A stretch of DNA of 64,000 nucleotides from the NCBI RefSeq assembly GCF_003610895.1, contig NZ_MCAS01000008.1, positions 124,001 through 188,000 on the forward strand. Reading direction: 5' to 3'. Position numbers and translations under genes: made by a program. Each line of letters starts with the position of its first letter. Positions within the stretch are counted from its first letter, which is position 1. Below, one piece after another: positions 43,023 to 52,256 of the stretch. Source of the stretch: Paraburkholderia fungorum (GTDB lineage Bacteria; Pseudomonadota; Gammaproteobacteria; Burkholderiales; Burkholderiaceae). The notes below the pieces were generated by a model. It saw only the letters and a program-made list of their open reading frames with translations. It made no database searches and was not told the origin of the DNA.

Positions 43023-44024
43023 CTATCGATTCATCGCTTTCAGCGCATGCGATACCGACAGAACGCCGGGCCCCGCTGTGACAATCATCAACGCCGGCAG
43101 CAAGGTCAAAATCATCACGCCGGTCATCTTCACCGTCATTCGACCGATACGCTCCCGCAACATCGCGCGGCGCGTTTCGCGCAAGCGGTCGCCAAATTGT
43201 TTGAGCGGCTCCTGCACCGCCCCCCCGTGACGATCGACTTGAATCAGCAAACGTACCACCGCTTGCAAATCCTCATTTTCGTAACTCGAAGCGAGCCGCT
43301 GCAACGACTGCTCGCGGGTACGGCCGGCAGCAAATTGCCGCTGTGCAATCTCCAACTCGCTAGACAACACAGGCAATATTCCGTGGAAGTCATTGACCAT
43401 CACCTGGAGGCTCTGATCCAGTGACAAGCCGACGCCCTGGAGCAAGCGCAAGAGATCGACCAGCATGGGCAATTCATCGACGACGCCACGGCGCCGCGCC
43501 GCCGCGCGTCTGCTCAGGACGATCTTCGGCAGCATGACACCGGCCGCCATCCCGGCGAGCACCAGCATCACGTAGCGCGGCCCATCTATATGACCGCCGA
43601 GAATCATGCCGACAAGCAGGGGCAAAACGATTGCGCCGGCGATCCGGGCAATCAGGAAAAGCCCGCGAGAACGCGCATCGACAAAGCCGCATTGCTCCAG
43701 CAGGCGGCGATCTTCCTCCGCCACGATGTGTCGGCCAATTGGCGTATCGAGCCAGCGAATGCCGGTATGCGCAAAGCGCTCGAGCATCCCCTTCATGCCA
43801 CTCGCAGGCACGCCCATATCCTGCCTGGCCGGTGCGGCATTAGCGCCGCGTGCCGCCGCTGCGACGGAGTTTTGCAACGCGCGTTCGTCGAGTGCCTGCG
43901 TGAGCGTACGGTCGCTGCGCCGCGCGGCAACGATCCGCGCGATCAAAAGTCCCGCGATCAGGAGCGAAGCCAACGCCGCGAGACCAAGCGCCAGGGCAAT
44001 CAGATAATTGGGTTGTGCTGTCAT
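43023..44024 (-). CDS. tadC: Tad inner-membrane platform protein TadC
   Basis: 333 residues from ATG 44024. Type II secretion F domain: an N-terminal helix (IALALGLAALASLLIAGLLI), then two more near GFVDARSRGLFLIARIAGAI, cytoplasmic VDELPMLVDLLRLLQGVGLS, and C-terminal helices (MTGVMILTLLPALMIVTAGP). It pairs with TadB as the membrane platform that transfers the motion of TadA to pilin assembly. Its start overlaps the tadB stop by 4 bases (ATGA). Confidence 0.93.
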   Translation of the reverse strand: MTAQPNYLIALALGLAALASLLIAGLLIARIVAARRSDRTLTQALDERALQNSVAAAARGANAAPARQDMGVPASGMKGMLERFAHTGIRWLDTPIGRHIVAEEDRRLLEQCGFVDARSRGLFLIARIAGAIVLPLLVGMILGGHIDGPRYVMLVLAGMAAGVMLPKIVLSRRAAARRRGVVDELPMLVDLLRLLQGVGLSLDQSLQVMVNDFHGILPVLSSELEIAQRQFAAGRTREQSLQRLASSYENEDLQAVVRLLIQVDRHGGAVQEPLKQFGDRLRETRRAMLRERIGRMTVKMTGVMILTLLPALMIVTAGPGVLSVSHALKAMNR

Positions 44025-45028
44025 GATTTCAGCCGAGCCAATCGGTACAACAAATATGCGCCAAGCAGTTGCAGACCGAATGCGAGATACAGCAACTGGC
44101 GCCCGCTCGGATCGAACCACATCGATCCGAAATAGCTCGGATTGGTGAGAATCAGAAACCCCCCAATCCCGACCGGCAACATACCGAGCACCCACGACGA
44201 CATGCGCGTCTCCGAGGACATCGCCACCAGCTCGCGTTCGGCCTGTTCCAGGTCACGCATGAACGACGCCATCCTGTCTAGCATCACGTCGGCCCGACCG
44301 CCATATTTGACGGACAGGCGCAATACCGCTCCCACTAGTTCCAGCTCGCGCGCGCCATACAGCAACGCAACGTGAGAGAGCGCGCGATCGATCTCGACAC
44401 CGGAGCGCAGCATCCGCGAGACATGATCGAGGCACTCGCGCAGCGGTGCTTCGGTGGTTTGCAATGCGGCCTGGAAGGCCGCTGGCACGCTGTTACCCAG
44501 CGTTATCAGGCGAACAATGCCATCAAGAAACGACGGCAACTGCCGGACGATTGTCTGGCGGCGCTTGCTCGCACGCATCGACAGCACGAAGTAGAGAAAC
44601 ACGAGGCATGCGGCTAACGTCACACCGGCTGCCAGCGCGCCTCCCTCCTTTGCCGCGAGGAGGCACAACGCCAATCCGATGCCTGCAACGATCAGCGTAA
44701 GGGCGCGGGAATTTCGCAAACCCGCACGATTCATCAGGTTTCCGAATGAATAGCCAACTCGCGCTTTGATGTACCGCCATTGTTCATTCCAGCCTGCCCC
44801 GGGCGCTGGAGCCTGTGGCATAAACGAAACAGCAGGCGCCGTACGGCGCGCAGTCGCAGTACGGGACACCTGCACGGTCGGCGCCGGCTGGGCAGCGGCC
44901 ATCCGGCTGTCGATGAAACGCGCAGTACTCGCCTGGTCTTTGCGTTGCGCACCGCGCTGCAATATCAGCAGCGCGCCTGCTGCGCAGAGCAGCGCAAGCG
45001 CAACAAAGACCATGACTGCGCTAGACAT
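44021..45028 (-). CDS. tadB: Tad inner-membrane platform protein TadB
   Basis: 335 residues from ATG 45028. N-terminal helix (VMVFVALALLCAAGALLILQ), a linker of about 80 residues, a helical pair (LTLIVAGIGLALCLLAAKEG, then VTLAACLVFLYFVLSMRASK), the GspF domain QLPSFLDGIVRLITLGNSVP and C-terminal helices including YLAFGLQLLGAYLLYRLARL. A longer open frame upstream overlaps tadA and is not used; the chosen start overlaps tadA by 8 bases. Forms the assembly platform with TadC. Confidence 0.93.
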   Translation of the reverse strand: MSSAVMVFVALALLCAAGALLILQRGAQRKDQASTARFIDSRMAAAQPAPTVQVSRTATARRTAPAVSFMPQAPAPGAGWNEQWRYIKARVGYSFGNLMNRAGLRNSRALTLIVAGIGLALCLLAAKEGGALAAGVTLAACLVFLYFVLSMRASKRRQTIVRQLPSFLDGIVRLITLGNSVPAAFQAALQTTEAPLRECLDHVSRMLRSGVEIDRALSHVALLYGARELELVGAVLRLSVKYGGRADVMLDRMASFMRDLEQAERELVAMSSETRMSSWVLGMLPVGIGGFLILTNPSYFGSMWFDPSGRQLLYLAFGLQLLGAYLLYRLARLKS

Positions 45029-46388
45029 TGAAGCCCCCGCCGAAACCGCCACCGCCCGTGTCGAAGCCCGAGCCGCCGAAGCCACCCGTGTTAGTCGAAC
45101 CGCCGAGCACCTGCCTGAAACGCGCCAGCTTGGGCGAATGCGGATGAATGCCGAGCGAGACCCACTGGTCCAGCTCCTCTCCATCCTGTGTCATCACGGG
45201 CTCGTAACGATAGAGTTCCTGAGTCGCGATAATGTTGTCGGAAAGCCCGGTCACTTCGGTAATCGACAAAATCCGCCGGCGCCCATTCGACAGGCGGCCG
45301 ATCTGCACAATGAAATCGATCGCATTGGCGATCTGGCGGCGCAGGCTCGACTCGGTGCCCTGAAAGCCCGCGAACCCCGCCAGCATTTCCAGCCGGTAGA
45401 GACATTCACGCGGCGAGCTGGCGTGCACCGTGCCCATCGAGCCGTCGTGACCGGTGTTCATTGCCTGCAGCATTTCCAGTACTTCCCCGCCACGCACTTC
45501 GCCGACGATGATGCGGTCGGGCCGCATCCGCAAGGTATTGCGCAGCAGGTCGCGAATCGTTACGACACCCGCGCCGTCGAATCCACCCGGACGACTTTCG
45601 AGCCGCACCACATGCGGATGGTTAAGCGAAAGCTCGGCCGTGTCCTCGATCGTCACGACGCGTTCCGCATCAGGGACGTGAAACGCCAGAGCATTGAGCA
45701 ACGACGTTTTTCCCGAACTTGTCCCGCCGGATACCAGCACGTTGCAGCGCGCAGCCACCGCGGCTTCGAGCAGCGCGCCAATTTCCGGACTGTAGGTACC
45801 GTTGCCGAGCAGATCATCGGGGCGCAGCGGATCTTTACGGAACTTGCGGATCGATACGATCGGCCCGTCGATCGACAGTGGTTCGATCACCACGTTGACG
45901 CGGCCGCCATTTGGCAAGCGCGCATCGACCATCGGGTTCGATTCATCAAGACGACGGCCAATCGGCGCAAGAATACGCCGTACGATGCGCAACAAATGTG
46001 CGTTGTCGGCAAAGCGCACCTGAATTCTGGTCAGAATGCCGTGGCGCGATACGTACACGTCGTTGTAGCCGTTGATCAGAATGTCTTCAACGGCCGTATC
46101 GTTCAGCAGATCCTCAATGGGCCCAAAGCCGGCCAGTTCCTTGGTGAGCGCCTCCGCGATCGCGCGGACCTCGGATTCGTTGATCGGAATTCTGCGCAGC
46201 CGGACAAAGCTGTCCATCTCCAGATCGACGAACTGGTTGATCGCATTACGCGACCAGCGGCCGAACTCCGAGCCGAGCTCCTCGATCCGAGTGAGCAGAT
46301 GTTCGTGCGCCGCGTTCTTGATGTCCTGGAACTGCTGGCTATGCGCGAACGAAGGCGCGTCGTCGGCAAATTCGATTTCTTTTGCCAT
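45021..46388 (-). CDS. tadA: Tad pilus ATPase TadA/CpaF
   Basis: 455 residues. Secretion ATPase of the type II/IV superfamily: N-terminal helical domain, then [20 protein letters not shown]; Walker [21 protein letters not shown] (about residues 219-238), Asp box [13 protein letters not shown], Walker [13 protein letters not shown], and His box [20 protein letters not shown]. It powers both assembly and retraction of Flp pili. The C-terminus ends in an unusual Gly/Phe-rich tail ([18 protein letters not shown]). Three bases from the tadZ stop. Confidence 0.95.
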   Translation of the reverse strand: MAKEIEFADDAPSFAHSQQFQDIKNAAHEHLLTRIEELGSEFGRWSRNAINQFVDLEMDSFVRLRRIPINESEVRAIAEALTKELAGFGPIEDLLNDTAVEDILINGYNDVYVSRHGILTRIQVRFADNAHLLRIVRRILAPIGRRLDESNPMVDARLPNGGRVNVVIEPLSIDGPIVSIRKFRKDPLRPDDLLGNGTYSPEIGALLEAAVAARCNVLVSGGTSSGKTSLLNALAFHVPDAERVVTIEDTAELSLNHPHVVRLESRPGGFDGAGVVTIRDLLRNTLRMRPDRIIVGEVRGGEVLEMLQAMNTGHDGSMGTVHASSPRECLYRLEMLAGFAGFQGTESSLRRQIANAIDFIVQIGRLSNGRRRILSITEVTGLSDNIIATQELYRYEPVMTQDGEELDQWVSLGIHPHSPKLARFRQVLGGSTNTGGFGGSGFDTGGGGFGGGFNV

Positions 46389-46391
46389 CGT

Positions 46392-47633
46392 CTATGACCG
46401 CTTGTAAGTGGTTGGAATGAAGCGCTTGAGCGCGCCGAGCGCGGATTTACCGCCTGCTTGCGAGGCCGCGCGCGCTGCGCCGCCGAGCCGTTCGATCAAG
46501 GGTTCGAGTGCGCGCACGTATGGATCGCGCGCCGCGACATCGGCCAGCAGATGTCCCTGGTTGACCGCCTGACCGAGCGTGATGCGCCGCTCCGGCAACG
46601 TGGCCAGCAACGGAACTTCCAGCCGCTGTGCGATCTGTGCGGCGGCGAGCCCGAGGTCGGCGTCGAACTTGTTGACGATCAGTTGCACGTTCGCCGTGTC
46701 CACGCCCTCCTCGCGCAACGCGTCGAGCACGCCGACCGCCGACACGATCGAGGCCACGCCCTGATCGCACAGCAGCCAGGTTTCGTCTGCGGCCTGCACG
46801 ACGTGGGCGATGAACTCGCTATTGGTGAAGCCGCCGAGATCGACGATCTGCTGGTCGAAGAACGCGCGCAACCGGTTCAGCAAACCGATCGACGACGAGT
46901 ACGAGACCTCGCGCATATCAGCGAGATTCGGCGGCAACGTGGTCAGCGCGAGACCACTTGAATGATGCGACAGCGCGGTATGCACGAAGGTCTGATCGAA
47001 GCGGCGCAGATTGCGCACGGCTTCGACGAAGTTGAATTCGCTACGTGTGTTCAGGAGCAACGAGCCGTCGCCGGCCGGCAAGCCGAGATCGAGCAACGCG
47101 GCTTGCCGTCCTTGCGCCACGTCGCGCCGCTGCAACATCACCGAGAGGTTCGCCGCCAGCGTGCTCACGCCCATGCCGATGCGCGCGCCCAGCAACGCGG
47201 TGACCTGACCATGGCGGCTGACCGGTTCGACCAGGTTGTCCAGAACCTGACGCGTGATGCGCAGCGCATCTTCCGCCGCTGCGGACACGTCGATGAAATC
47301 GCGCACACCGGCGCGCAACGCAGCCAGGGCGCTTTCAGGCTCGGCAAGCGTGCCGAGCGCGACGATCTGCATGCCAGGATAGGCGGTGCGGACCGCGCTC
47401 GCTGCGGCACTCGCCGCAGCGGCACGGCCGCCGGAAAAATCGACAAACACCAGCGACGGATTCAGCGCTGCAATGCGCTGCATCAGCATCGACGGATCGA
47501 GTGTGGCCGCTTCGACCACACCTGCGCCCACCAGCGTATCGGCGAGCCAATGCACGTGCGCGTCGGCCAGCGACGCGAACACGAAATAGTCGGTGACCGC
47601 CCGTTCAGTCAATGAATGCGTTCTCGCGTTCAT
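46392..47633 (-). CDS. tadZ: TadZ/CpaE-like pole-localising ParA-family protein with degenerate P-loop
   Basis: 413 residues (ATG 47633, about 10 bases after AAAGGA; ATG 47642 is possible). N-terminal receiver-like domain (PSLVFVDFSGG), then a ParA/MinD-like domain. Its P-loop reads LLGARIGMGVSTLAANL (about residues 150-166): the lysines of the deviant Walker A, K-G-G-x-G-K-S/T, are both missing. The rest of the fold is recognisable: VDLGGFTNSEFIAHVVQAAD, VQLIVNKFDADLGLAAAQIA. TadZ homologs recruit the Tad machine to the pole and many have atypical nucleotide sites. A 135-base gap to the rcpA stop contains no gene. Confidence 0.88.
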   Translation of the reverse strand: MNARTHSLTERAVTDYFVFASLADAHVHWLADTLVGAGVVEAATLDPSMLMQRIAALNPSLVFVDFSGGRAAAASAAASAVRTAYPGMQIVALGTLAEPESALAALRAGVRDFIDVSAAAEDALRITRQVLDNLVEPVSRHGQVTALLGARIGMGVSTLAANLSVMLQRRDVAQGRQAALLDLGLPAGDGSLLLNTRSEFNFVEAVRNLRRFDQTFVHTALSHHSSGLALTTLPPNLADMREVSYSSSIGLLNRLRAFFDQQIVDLGGFTNSEFIAHVVQAADETWLLCDQGVASIVSAVGVLDALREEGVDTANVQLIVNKFDADLGLAAAQIAQRLEVPLLATLPERRITLGQAVNQGHLLADVAARDPYVRALEPLIERLGGAARAASQAGGKSALGALKRFIPTTYKRS

Positions 47634-47768
47634 GTTGGACATCCTTTTGCGGCATCGGCTGAAGTGCCACCGCCTTGTACTGCTCGCTACAACGCGCGAC
47701 CTGCACTGAAGCGCAGGGCACTTTGGCACAGGGCCAAAACGCGCGACATGCTGAAGGCTCGCGCCTGC

Positions 47769-49220
47769 TCACTTCGAGAACCCGGGTAAAGCATCCGGGG
47801 ATGCGAATCCGCCGATCAACGCGCGCCACACCGGACCGTTGCGCTGCTCAGACTGCTCGCCCGGCGTGGACGGCAGCGTTGCACCCTTCGCAATCGGAGA
47901 CACCAGATGAGGCGTCACGATAATCACGAGTTCCTTATCGTTCTGCTGGTAGTTCAACTGCTTGAAGAACGCGCCAATGACCGGCAAATCCCCTAGCAAC
48001 GGCACCTTTCCAACGTTCGAGATCGTTTCGCGATCGATCAGGCCGCCAATCACGAAACTCTCGCCATCACCGAGCTCAACTGTCGTGTCGGCGCGCCGGG
48101 TGGTGATCGCGGGAACCGACACGCCGCTAATCGTCACGGCGTTCGTGAAATCGAGCTGACTCGCCTCCGGCGCCACTTTCAGCGCGATGCGCTGTGGGCT
48201 GAGCACGGTCGGCGTAAGCGTCAGGCCCACGCCATAGGGTTTGTATTCAATCGACGTCGTACCCAGCCCTTGCGGAATCGGCACCGGGATTTCTCCACCG
48301 GCGAGAAAACTCGCGCTTTGGCCGGACAACGCCACGAGAGTCGGTTCCGCGAGGACCCGCGCGAGGTTGTTGCTCTCCAGCAGGCTCAGGTTCGCGAACA
48401 ACCCATGCGTGGCGGAGTTGAAAATCAGGTTGAACGCCGACGAAATCGGCGACGTCATGGTTGTTTGCGGTTGCTGCCCCGCGGTCGCGGAAACCGAGGT
48501 CAGCGCCGACGGCGCAAACGAGCCAAACGAAAAACCGTTGTTCTGCTTGAAGAAGTTGAAGCCCACTTCTTTAAGCACCGTGCGGCTGAACTCCACGACC
48601 CGCACGTCGACCTGCACCACTGAGCGCGTGGCGACCGTCGACGTGTCGTACGTCGCGACACTTGCGCCCGCGTCGCCGCCAATCCCGCCCGCGTCGCCCC
48701 CCTTCCCGCTCGCACCGAGACCGGCGCCACCACCGGTGCCGCTGCCGCTGTCCCCGCGAGTCGCCCGCTGACGCGCTTCGATTTGCGCGGCCACGACTGC
48801 TCGCTGGTGCTTCTCCATGGTCTGCGTCGTGCCGGAAATCAACGCAGTGTCGCCGAGTACTTTCACAGCAGGCGTGTCAGGCCCGAGCAGCGTTCGCGAG
48901 GCAGCGGTAGTCACGTTGACCGTATAGGAAATCGGCACATCTTTGCCCTGTTCCCACAGCATGATGCTGGTGGTACCGGGTGATTTTCCGATCAACAGCA
49001 CACCACCCGCCTTGTCGCCTTTTATGATCAGCACATCAGCCACGGTCGGGTCGCCGATCGCGACGCGCCGCAAGGTGTGACCGCTCGCGAGCGTTTGCTG
49101 TGAGCCGACAATAATGTCGAGATTTTGCGCGCCGGCGGCAGCATCGCTCACCGACGACACGGCGAGCGATGCTGCGCACAACATCGCCATAGTCCCGTAT
49201 GTAAAAAAGCGTTCTTTCAT
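47769..49220 (-). CDS. rcpA: Tad outer-membrane secretin RcpA/CpaC
   Basis: 483 residues from ATG 49220, whose signal peptide is TYGTMAMLCAASLAVSSVSD. N-domain: TLASGHTLRRVAIGDPTVAD and a BON-like DTPAVKVLGDTALISGTTQT; a Gly-rich insert (about residues 155-185, GKGGDAGGIGGDAG); the secretin core VRVVEFSRTVLKEVGFNFFK, AGGEIPVPIPQGLGTTSIEY, and the late secretin motif VPLLGDLPVIGAFFKQLNYQ. It forms the outer-membrane channel for the pilus. A longer open frame runs into the rcpC stop region and is not used. Confidence 0.94.
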   Translation of the reverse strand: MKERFFTYGTMAMLCAASLAVSSVSDAAAGAQNLDIIVGSQQTLASGHTLRRVAIGDPTVADVLIIKGDKAGGVLLIGKSPGTTSIMLWEQGKDVPISYTVNVTTAASRTLLGPDTPAVKVLGDTALISGTTQTMEKHQRAVVAAQIEARQRATRGDSGSGTGGGAGLGASGKGGDAGGIGGDAGASVATYDTSTVATRSVVQVDVRVVEFSRTVLKEVGFNFFKQNNGFSFGSFAPSALTSVSATAGQQPQTTMTSPISSAFNLIFNSATHGLFANLSLLESNNLARVLAEPTLVALSGQSASFLAGGEIPVPIPQGLGTTSIEYKPYGVGLTLTPTVLSPQRIALKVAPEASQLDFTNAVTISGVSVPAITTRRADTTVELGDGESFVIGGLIDRETISNVGKVPLLGDLPVIGAFFKQLNYQQNDKELVIIVTPHLVSPIAKGATLPSTPGEQSEQRNGPVWRALIGGFASPDALPGFSK

Positions 49221-49260
49221 TTTGTTTTGGGCGCGTGTGGCCGCCTGCTCCCTGAAACTG

Positions 49261-50190
49261 CTATCGGGCGACCATTTCGGCGCGCCCACCCCGTATGACT
49301 TCGATGGCGCCACTCGTACTCCCTGCAACCCTCGTCAAGGGAGCGGCAATCCGTGGCGCTGCTAGTGTCCGACCAGTCGTGTTTCCTGTTGTGCCCGACA
49401 ACGCATCAAGCGAAAGGCCGGCGGCCGCCCGGGTCGAATCCTTGAGCGGCTCCCCGCCAGCTTGTGCCGATGTCTTCAGCACTGACGGTAGCGTCGCGAA
49501 TGCATTTGCATCGACAACGTCCGTGTCGTTTGGATTACGCAACGCGAATACAAGACGACCGGATGTTTCAGCGAGCGTCAGCCGGTCCACATCGGCGACG
49601 GGAACGGCAAGCACGGCAGTGCGCACCATTCCGTTCGGGTCGCCCGAGTTGTCGTTGCCGGCCGTGGCATTACCGAAAGCCAGCACGCGTAACTTCGAGA
49701 TCAGGAGGCGCGCCTGCGTACGCTCGATCTCGGCATTGCCAGCCATGGTTCCGTCGCGTTTCAACGTAAAGAAAACATCGACGAGATTGCCAGGACGCAG
49801 CCGGTTGCCGACCGCATTGGATTCGTCGACGCGCACAGCGACCGCCCGCTCACCGGGTGCGATACGCTCGGCGATCCCCGACGACAATTGAGCTTCCAGT
49901 ACTGGCGCCTGCGCACCGATGTCCGCATTTGGAATACGGCCTACAAGCTGCGCCGGATCGGTGAAGGCGCCGTTCGGATTGATCGGCAACGACTGAACGC
50001 GTAATCCGTCGACCGTGATCGGCTGGCCGGCCGGCAGAGCACGCGTTGCTACAACGACCGGAAAACTGGCTTGTGCGACCGACGTCGCCGGCAGGGTAGC
50101 CGGCTTGCGCGAAAGCGTTACCGCGAAAATACCGAGTAACAAGGCCAATACGATCAGCAGGCCTGCTGCGATTTTGGTTAGTTTAGGCAT
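49261..50190 (-). CDS. rcpC: RcpC/CpaB pilus assembly protein with SAF domain
   Basis: 309 residues. An N-terminal anchor (AAGLLIVLALLLGIFAVTLS, about residues 8-27), then the SAF/CpaB core: VVVATRALPAGQPITVDGLR, VGRIPNADIGAQAPVLEAQL, AVAVRVDESNAVGNRLRPGN and VDVFFTL. It acts in the periplasm beside the secretin. The C-terminal 60 residues are Ser/Thr/Ala-rich. ATG 50190; 90 bases to the tadE stop, 40 to rcpA. Confidence 0.93.
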   Translation of the reverse strand: MPKLTKIAAGLLIVLALLLGIFAVTLSRKPATLPATSVAQASFPVVVATRALPAGQPITVDGLRVQSLPINPNGAFTDPAQLVGRIPNADIGAQAPVLEAQLSSGIAERIAPGERAVAVRVDESNAVGNRLRPGNLVDVFFTLKRDGTMAGNAEIERTQARLLISKLRVLAFGNATAGNDNSGDPNGMVRTAVLAVPVADVDRLTLAETSGRLVFALRNPNDTDVVDANAFATLPSVLKTSAQAGGEPLKDSTRAAAGLSLDALSGTTGNTTGRTLAAPRIAAPLTRVAGSTSGAIEVIRGGRAEMVAR

Positions 50191-50280
50191 GCTGACTCAC
50201 CGGGTAAGTCGATTGCGCCCGCCGGCTGATGCACTCGGAAGAGTGAAGCCGTCCAGTGCGACGAGGGGCAGGTGCGTAAG

Positions 50281-50778
50281 TCAAAGTATGTTCACCGGAT
50301 TGAGTTGCACCGTTGCTGTACCGCTCAGGTTCTGTGGCAGCAAAAGGCCAAGACCCGGCAACGTTGGGATGAGCGGGCTGGCGGCGTAGTTATAGGTCAA
50401 CGTGACGGCGATACAGGTCATGGTGGCATCGTAGCTACACGTCGCTTGCGCAGTCTGGCAGGTGGCGGTCTGAATCATCTGCGCAACCATGTGAGTGGCC
50501 GTGTTGCAAGCGGCCGTGGCACGTAAGCCAAGCGCGCCGGGCACGGTGCTCGCCGATTGATAGTTCAATGCAGCGCGCGCGCCCTCCGCGGTGGCAAGCG
50601 TCAGGCTCTGTTGCGCGACGAAGATCATGCTGAACGTCACGATCACGTAAAAAATCGAGAAAAAGAGCGGGAAAACGAGCGCGAATTCGACGGCGGTTGC
50701 GCCACGCTGCAAGTCTTTCCGGCACGTGACGAGACGCGCCCCTTTGCGAGAGTTGCGCCGTGTCGAATACATGGTCAT
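50281..50778 (-). CDS. tadE: TadE-like minor pseudopilin
   Basis: 165 residues from the ATG at 50778, which overlaps the tadV stop by 4 bases. The TadE signature is RGATAVEFALVFPLFFSIFY (about residues 24-43) with Glu at the +5-like position after the Gly/Ala cleavage region. A four-Cys C-terminal half (CNTATHMVAQ, CQTAQATCSYDATMTC) probably forms disulfides. Pseudopilins of this type are processed by TadV and initiate pilus assembly. The longer open frame upstream is a shadow of tadV. Confidence 0.88.
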   Translation of the reverse strand: MTMYSTRRNSRKGARLVTCRKDLQRGATAVEFALVFPLFFSIFYVIVTFSMIFVAQQSLTLATAEGARAALNYQSASTVPGALGLRATAACNTATHMVAQMIQTATCQTAQATCSYDATMTCIAVTLTYNYAASPLIPTLPGLGLLLPQNLSGTATVQLNPVNIL

Positions 50779-51275
50779 CGCGCGCTCCCGGCAACAAGCT
50801 GGGTCGTCAACCATACAATCGTCGGCAAGGTCAGACATGCCACGAACGGCGTGGCGCGCTTGCCTGCCAACTCGAATGTCGGCGCTCGACGCTGCAGCAA
50901 CGATGCGAAACGGGTACGGGTAGTCACCAGCAACCAGACTGCGTGAATGCCGGCCGCCAGACTCGCGACCGCCCACAAACCGAACAACGCATGCATTCCG
51001 CACCATGCCCCAAGCACGGCGAACACTTTGACGTCTGCAGCCCCCATTACGCCGATGGCGAAGAAAGGCAGCAATGCGATCAGACCAACCGCGGCGCCGA
51101 TCGCAGCCTGCGTAATGGAAATGCCGAATGGATTTTGGCGCGCGAATGCGCACGCCAATGCCGTCACCAAACCGGTAACGATTATTGAATTCGAAATGCG
51201 CCGGCTACGGCAGTCACACACGGCGACCCACGCTGCCCACGCGACGAACAGGAATAGAGTGACGGACGAGTTCAT
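50775..51275 (-). CDS. tadV: Prepilin peptidase TadV/CpaA
   Basis: 166 residues from ATG 51275 with GAGG five bases before it. Aspartic membrane peptidase: first catalytic Asp in VAVCDCRSRRISNSIIV (about residue 20), second in the GxxD-type motif GVMGAADVKVFAVL (about residue 77). About six hydrophobic helices. It cleaves and processes the Flp pilin and the TadE/G pseudopilins. The first residues of the longer open frame are discarded for lack of a ribosome binding site. Upstream lies the flp gene with an intervening hairpin. Confidence 0.92.
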   Translation of the reverse strand: MNSSVTLFLFVAWAAWVAVCDCRSRRISNSIIVTGLVTALACAFARQNPFGISITQAAIGAAVGLIALLPFFAIGVMGAADVKVFAVLGAWCGMHALFGLWAVASLAAGIHAVWLLVTTRTRFASLLQRRAPTFELAGKRATPFVACLTLPTIVWLTTQLVAGSAR

Positions 51276-51367
51276 GTCAGCCTCGACAGGCGAAACAAAA
51301 CGCATACGGACTACTACCGCAGTCCATATGCTTCCTATCGGGAAGACCCCTGAATAATTAGCAGGTC

Positions 51368-51387
51368 AGCCGACGCAAACGTCGGCT
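51368..51387 (-). promoter_or_regulatory. GC hairpin between flp and tadV
   Basis: AGCCGACG (51368-51375) and CGTCGGCT (51380-51387), 8-bp perfect stem with a 4-base loop, in the 148-bp flp-tadV gap. A second near-palindrome TGCAGGG-g-CCCTGCA lies at 51404-51418 just after the flp stop. Neither has a U-tract on the minus strand, so partial termination or mRNA protection of an abundant pilin transcript is more likely than full termination. Confidence 0.5.
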
Positions 51388-51423
51388 TTCCTTAACAGGA
51401 AAATGCAGGGGCCCTGCAGTCTA

Positions 51424-51597
51424 TTAAGCTGCGGCTGGCAGCAGGGCCGCGATGGCGACGAATGCCGCCTTCAATTGCGTCCCCAGGCCCTGAACTGTCG
51501 CTCCAATAACAACGACGATAAGGCCTGCAATCAACCCGTATTCCAGAGCCGTCACAGCCCGGTTATCTCTCAGGAAGCGTTTGGCGAACTTTTTCAT
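51424..51597 (-). CDS. flp: Flp/Fap major pilin
   Basis: 57 residues. Basic leader MKKFAKRFLRDNRA then VTALEYGLIAGLIVVVIGAT, the Flp core with the Glu and Tyr essential for assembly and a long hydrophobic helix; a short variable tail ends LLPAAA. The residue before the predicted cleavage site is Ala, where Gly is usual. Start ATG 51597; flanked by a strong hairpin after the gene. It is the main shaft subunit of the Tad pilus and by far the most expressed gene of such loci. Confidence 0.93.
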   Translation of the reverse strand: MKKFAKRFLRDNRAVTALEYGLIAGLIVVVIGATVQGLGTQLKAAFVAIAALLPAAA

Positions 51598-52127
51598 TTT
51601 TACCCTCGGACTTTCATTTATTTCGTTTGTTTACGTGCTGCTTCGGATGACGGAGTCTTGAGCGCTTCGGACCATTGGTCTCTCATTCCTGGTCCTGCTT
51701 GTTGCGCCGCAGAAGCACCGCCTTGCAGCCGGCTTCAATAAAACAGATGTGTATGAGCTGTCTGTTCGATTACGCACCTCCTCGTGTCAATCCTTGATGC
51801 TTTCGGGTTTTATAGCCGAACAATCATATTTAAGCAATTGTCCGCTGCCCTTAGCCCTACACCATATGCGTTTTGGTGTCGTACTCAGGTTAACGGCAGT
51901 TCGTGCGTTGCAGCACATAGGAATAACCATGAGTTAGATTCGCTGCACTAATTATTTGTTTGAACAGAACGTTTCAAGCGCGCCGGACCCTCTCGTTGCA
52001 CATGCGTTACCCCGTGTTTCGTAACGGCGCGCGCGGCTCGTTACGTTACGCAGCCCTCGCAAACGTTTAGCGGATTCAATCTCCCCCGCTATATCTGAGT
52101 TAGCGGACACTCCATCAATTCCTCGCA

Positions 52128-52148
52128 AAGCCATATCACATATGGCTT
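52128..52148. promoter_or_regulatory. 9-bp-arm palindrome, activator-site candidate
   Basis: AAGCCATAT-cac-ATATGGCTT, a perfect 21-bp inverted repeat, 43 bases upstream of the sigma-54-like promoter at 52192. That distance is short but compatible with an enhancer site of a sigma-54 activator such as the one encoded at 38591. Confidence 0.5.
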
Positions 52149-52191
52149 CACGCCCTTCAGTAAAAAAATATCCAGCATTGCTCAGTCGAAA

Positions 52192-52207
52192 TGGCACGGC
52201 TCATGCA
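52192..52207 (+). promoter_or_regulatory. Sigma-54 promoter candidate
   Basis: TGGCACG-gctc-ATGCA, one mismatch from the consensus TGGCACG-N4-TTGCW, with the GG and GC dinucleotides at the required 12-base distance. It lies about 50 bases before the ATG of the first repeat lipoprotein. Confidence 0.65.
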
Positions 52208-52256
52208 GAGATAGGCACGCAGCAACACCCAATAACACATGCGATGCGAGGGCGAC

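Larger units (their letters stand above)
51598..52256. promoter_or_regulatory. Divergent intergenic region between flp and the first repeat lipoprotein
   Basis: About 660 bases without a supported gene, A+T-richer than the genome. It must hold the flp promoter (no clear sigma-54 site on that strand by reading) and the promoter at 52192. Inverted repeats: ACACCA / TGGTGT (51859-51864 and 51874-51879), CGTAACG / CGTTACG (52020-52026 and 52039-52045), and the 9-bp-arm palindrome at 52128. Confidence 0.6.

Noticed and set aside
51598..51900. A sigma-54 promoter for flp on the minus strand
   Set aside because: I scanned for GG and GC dinucleotides at the right spacing and found only poor matches.
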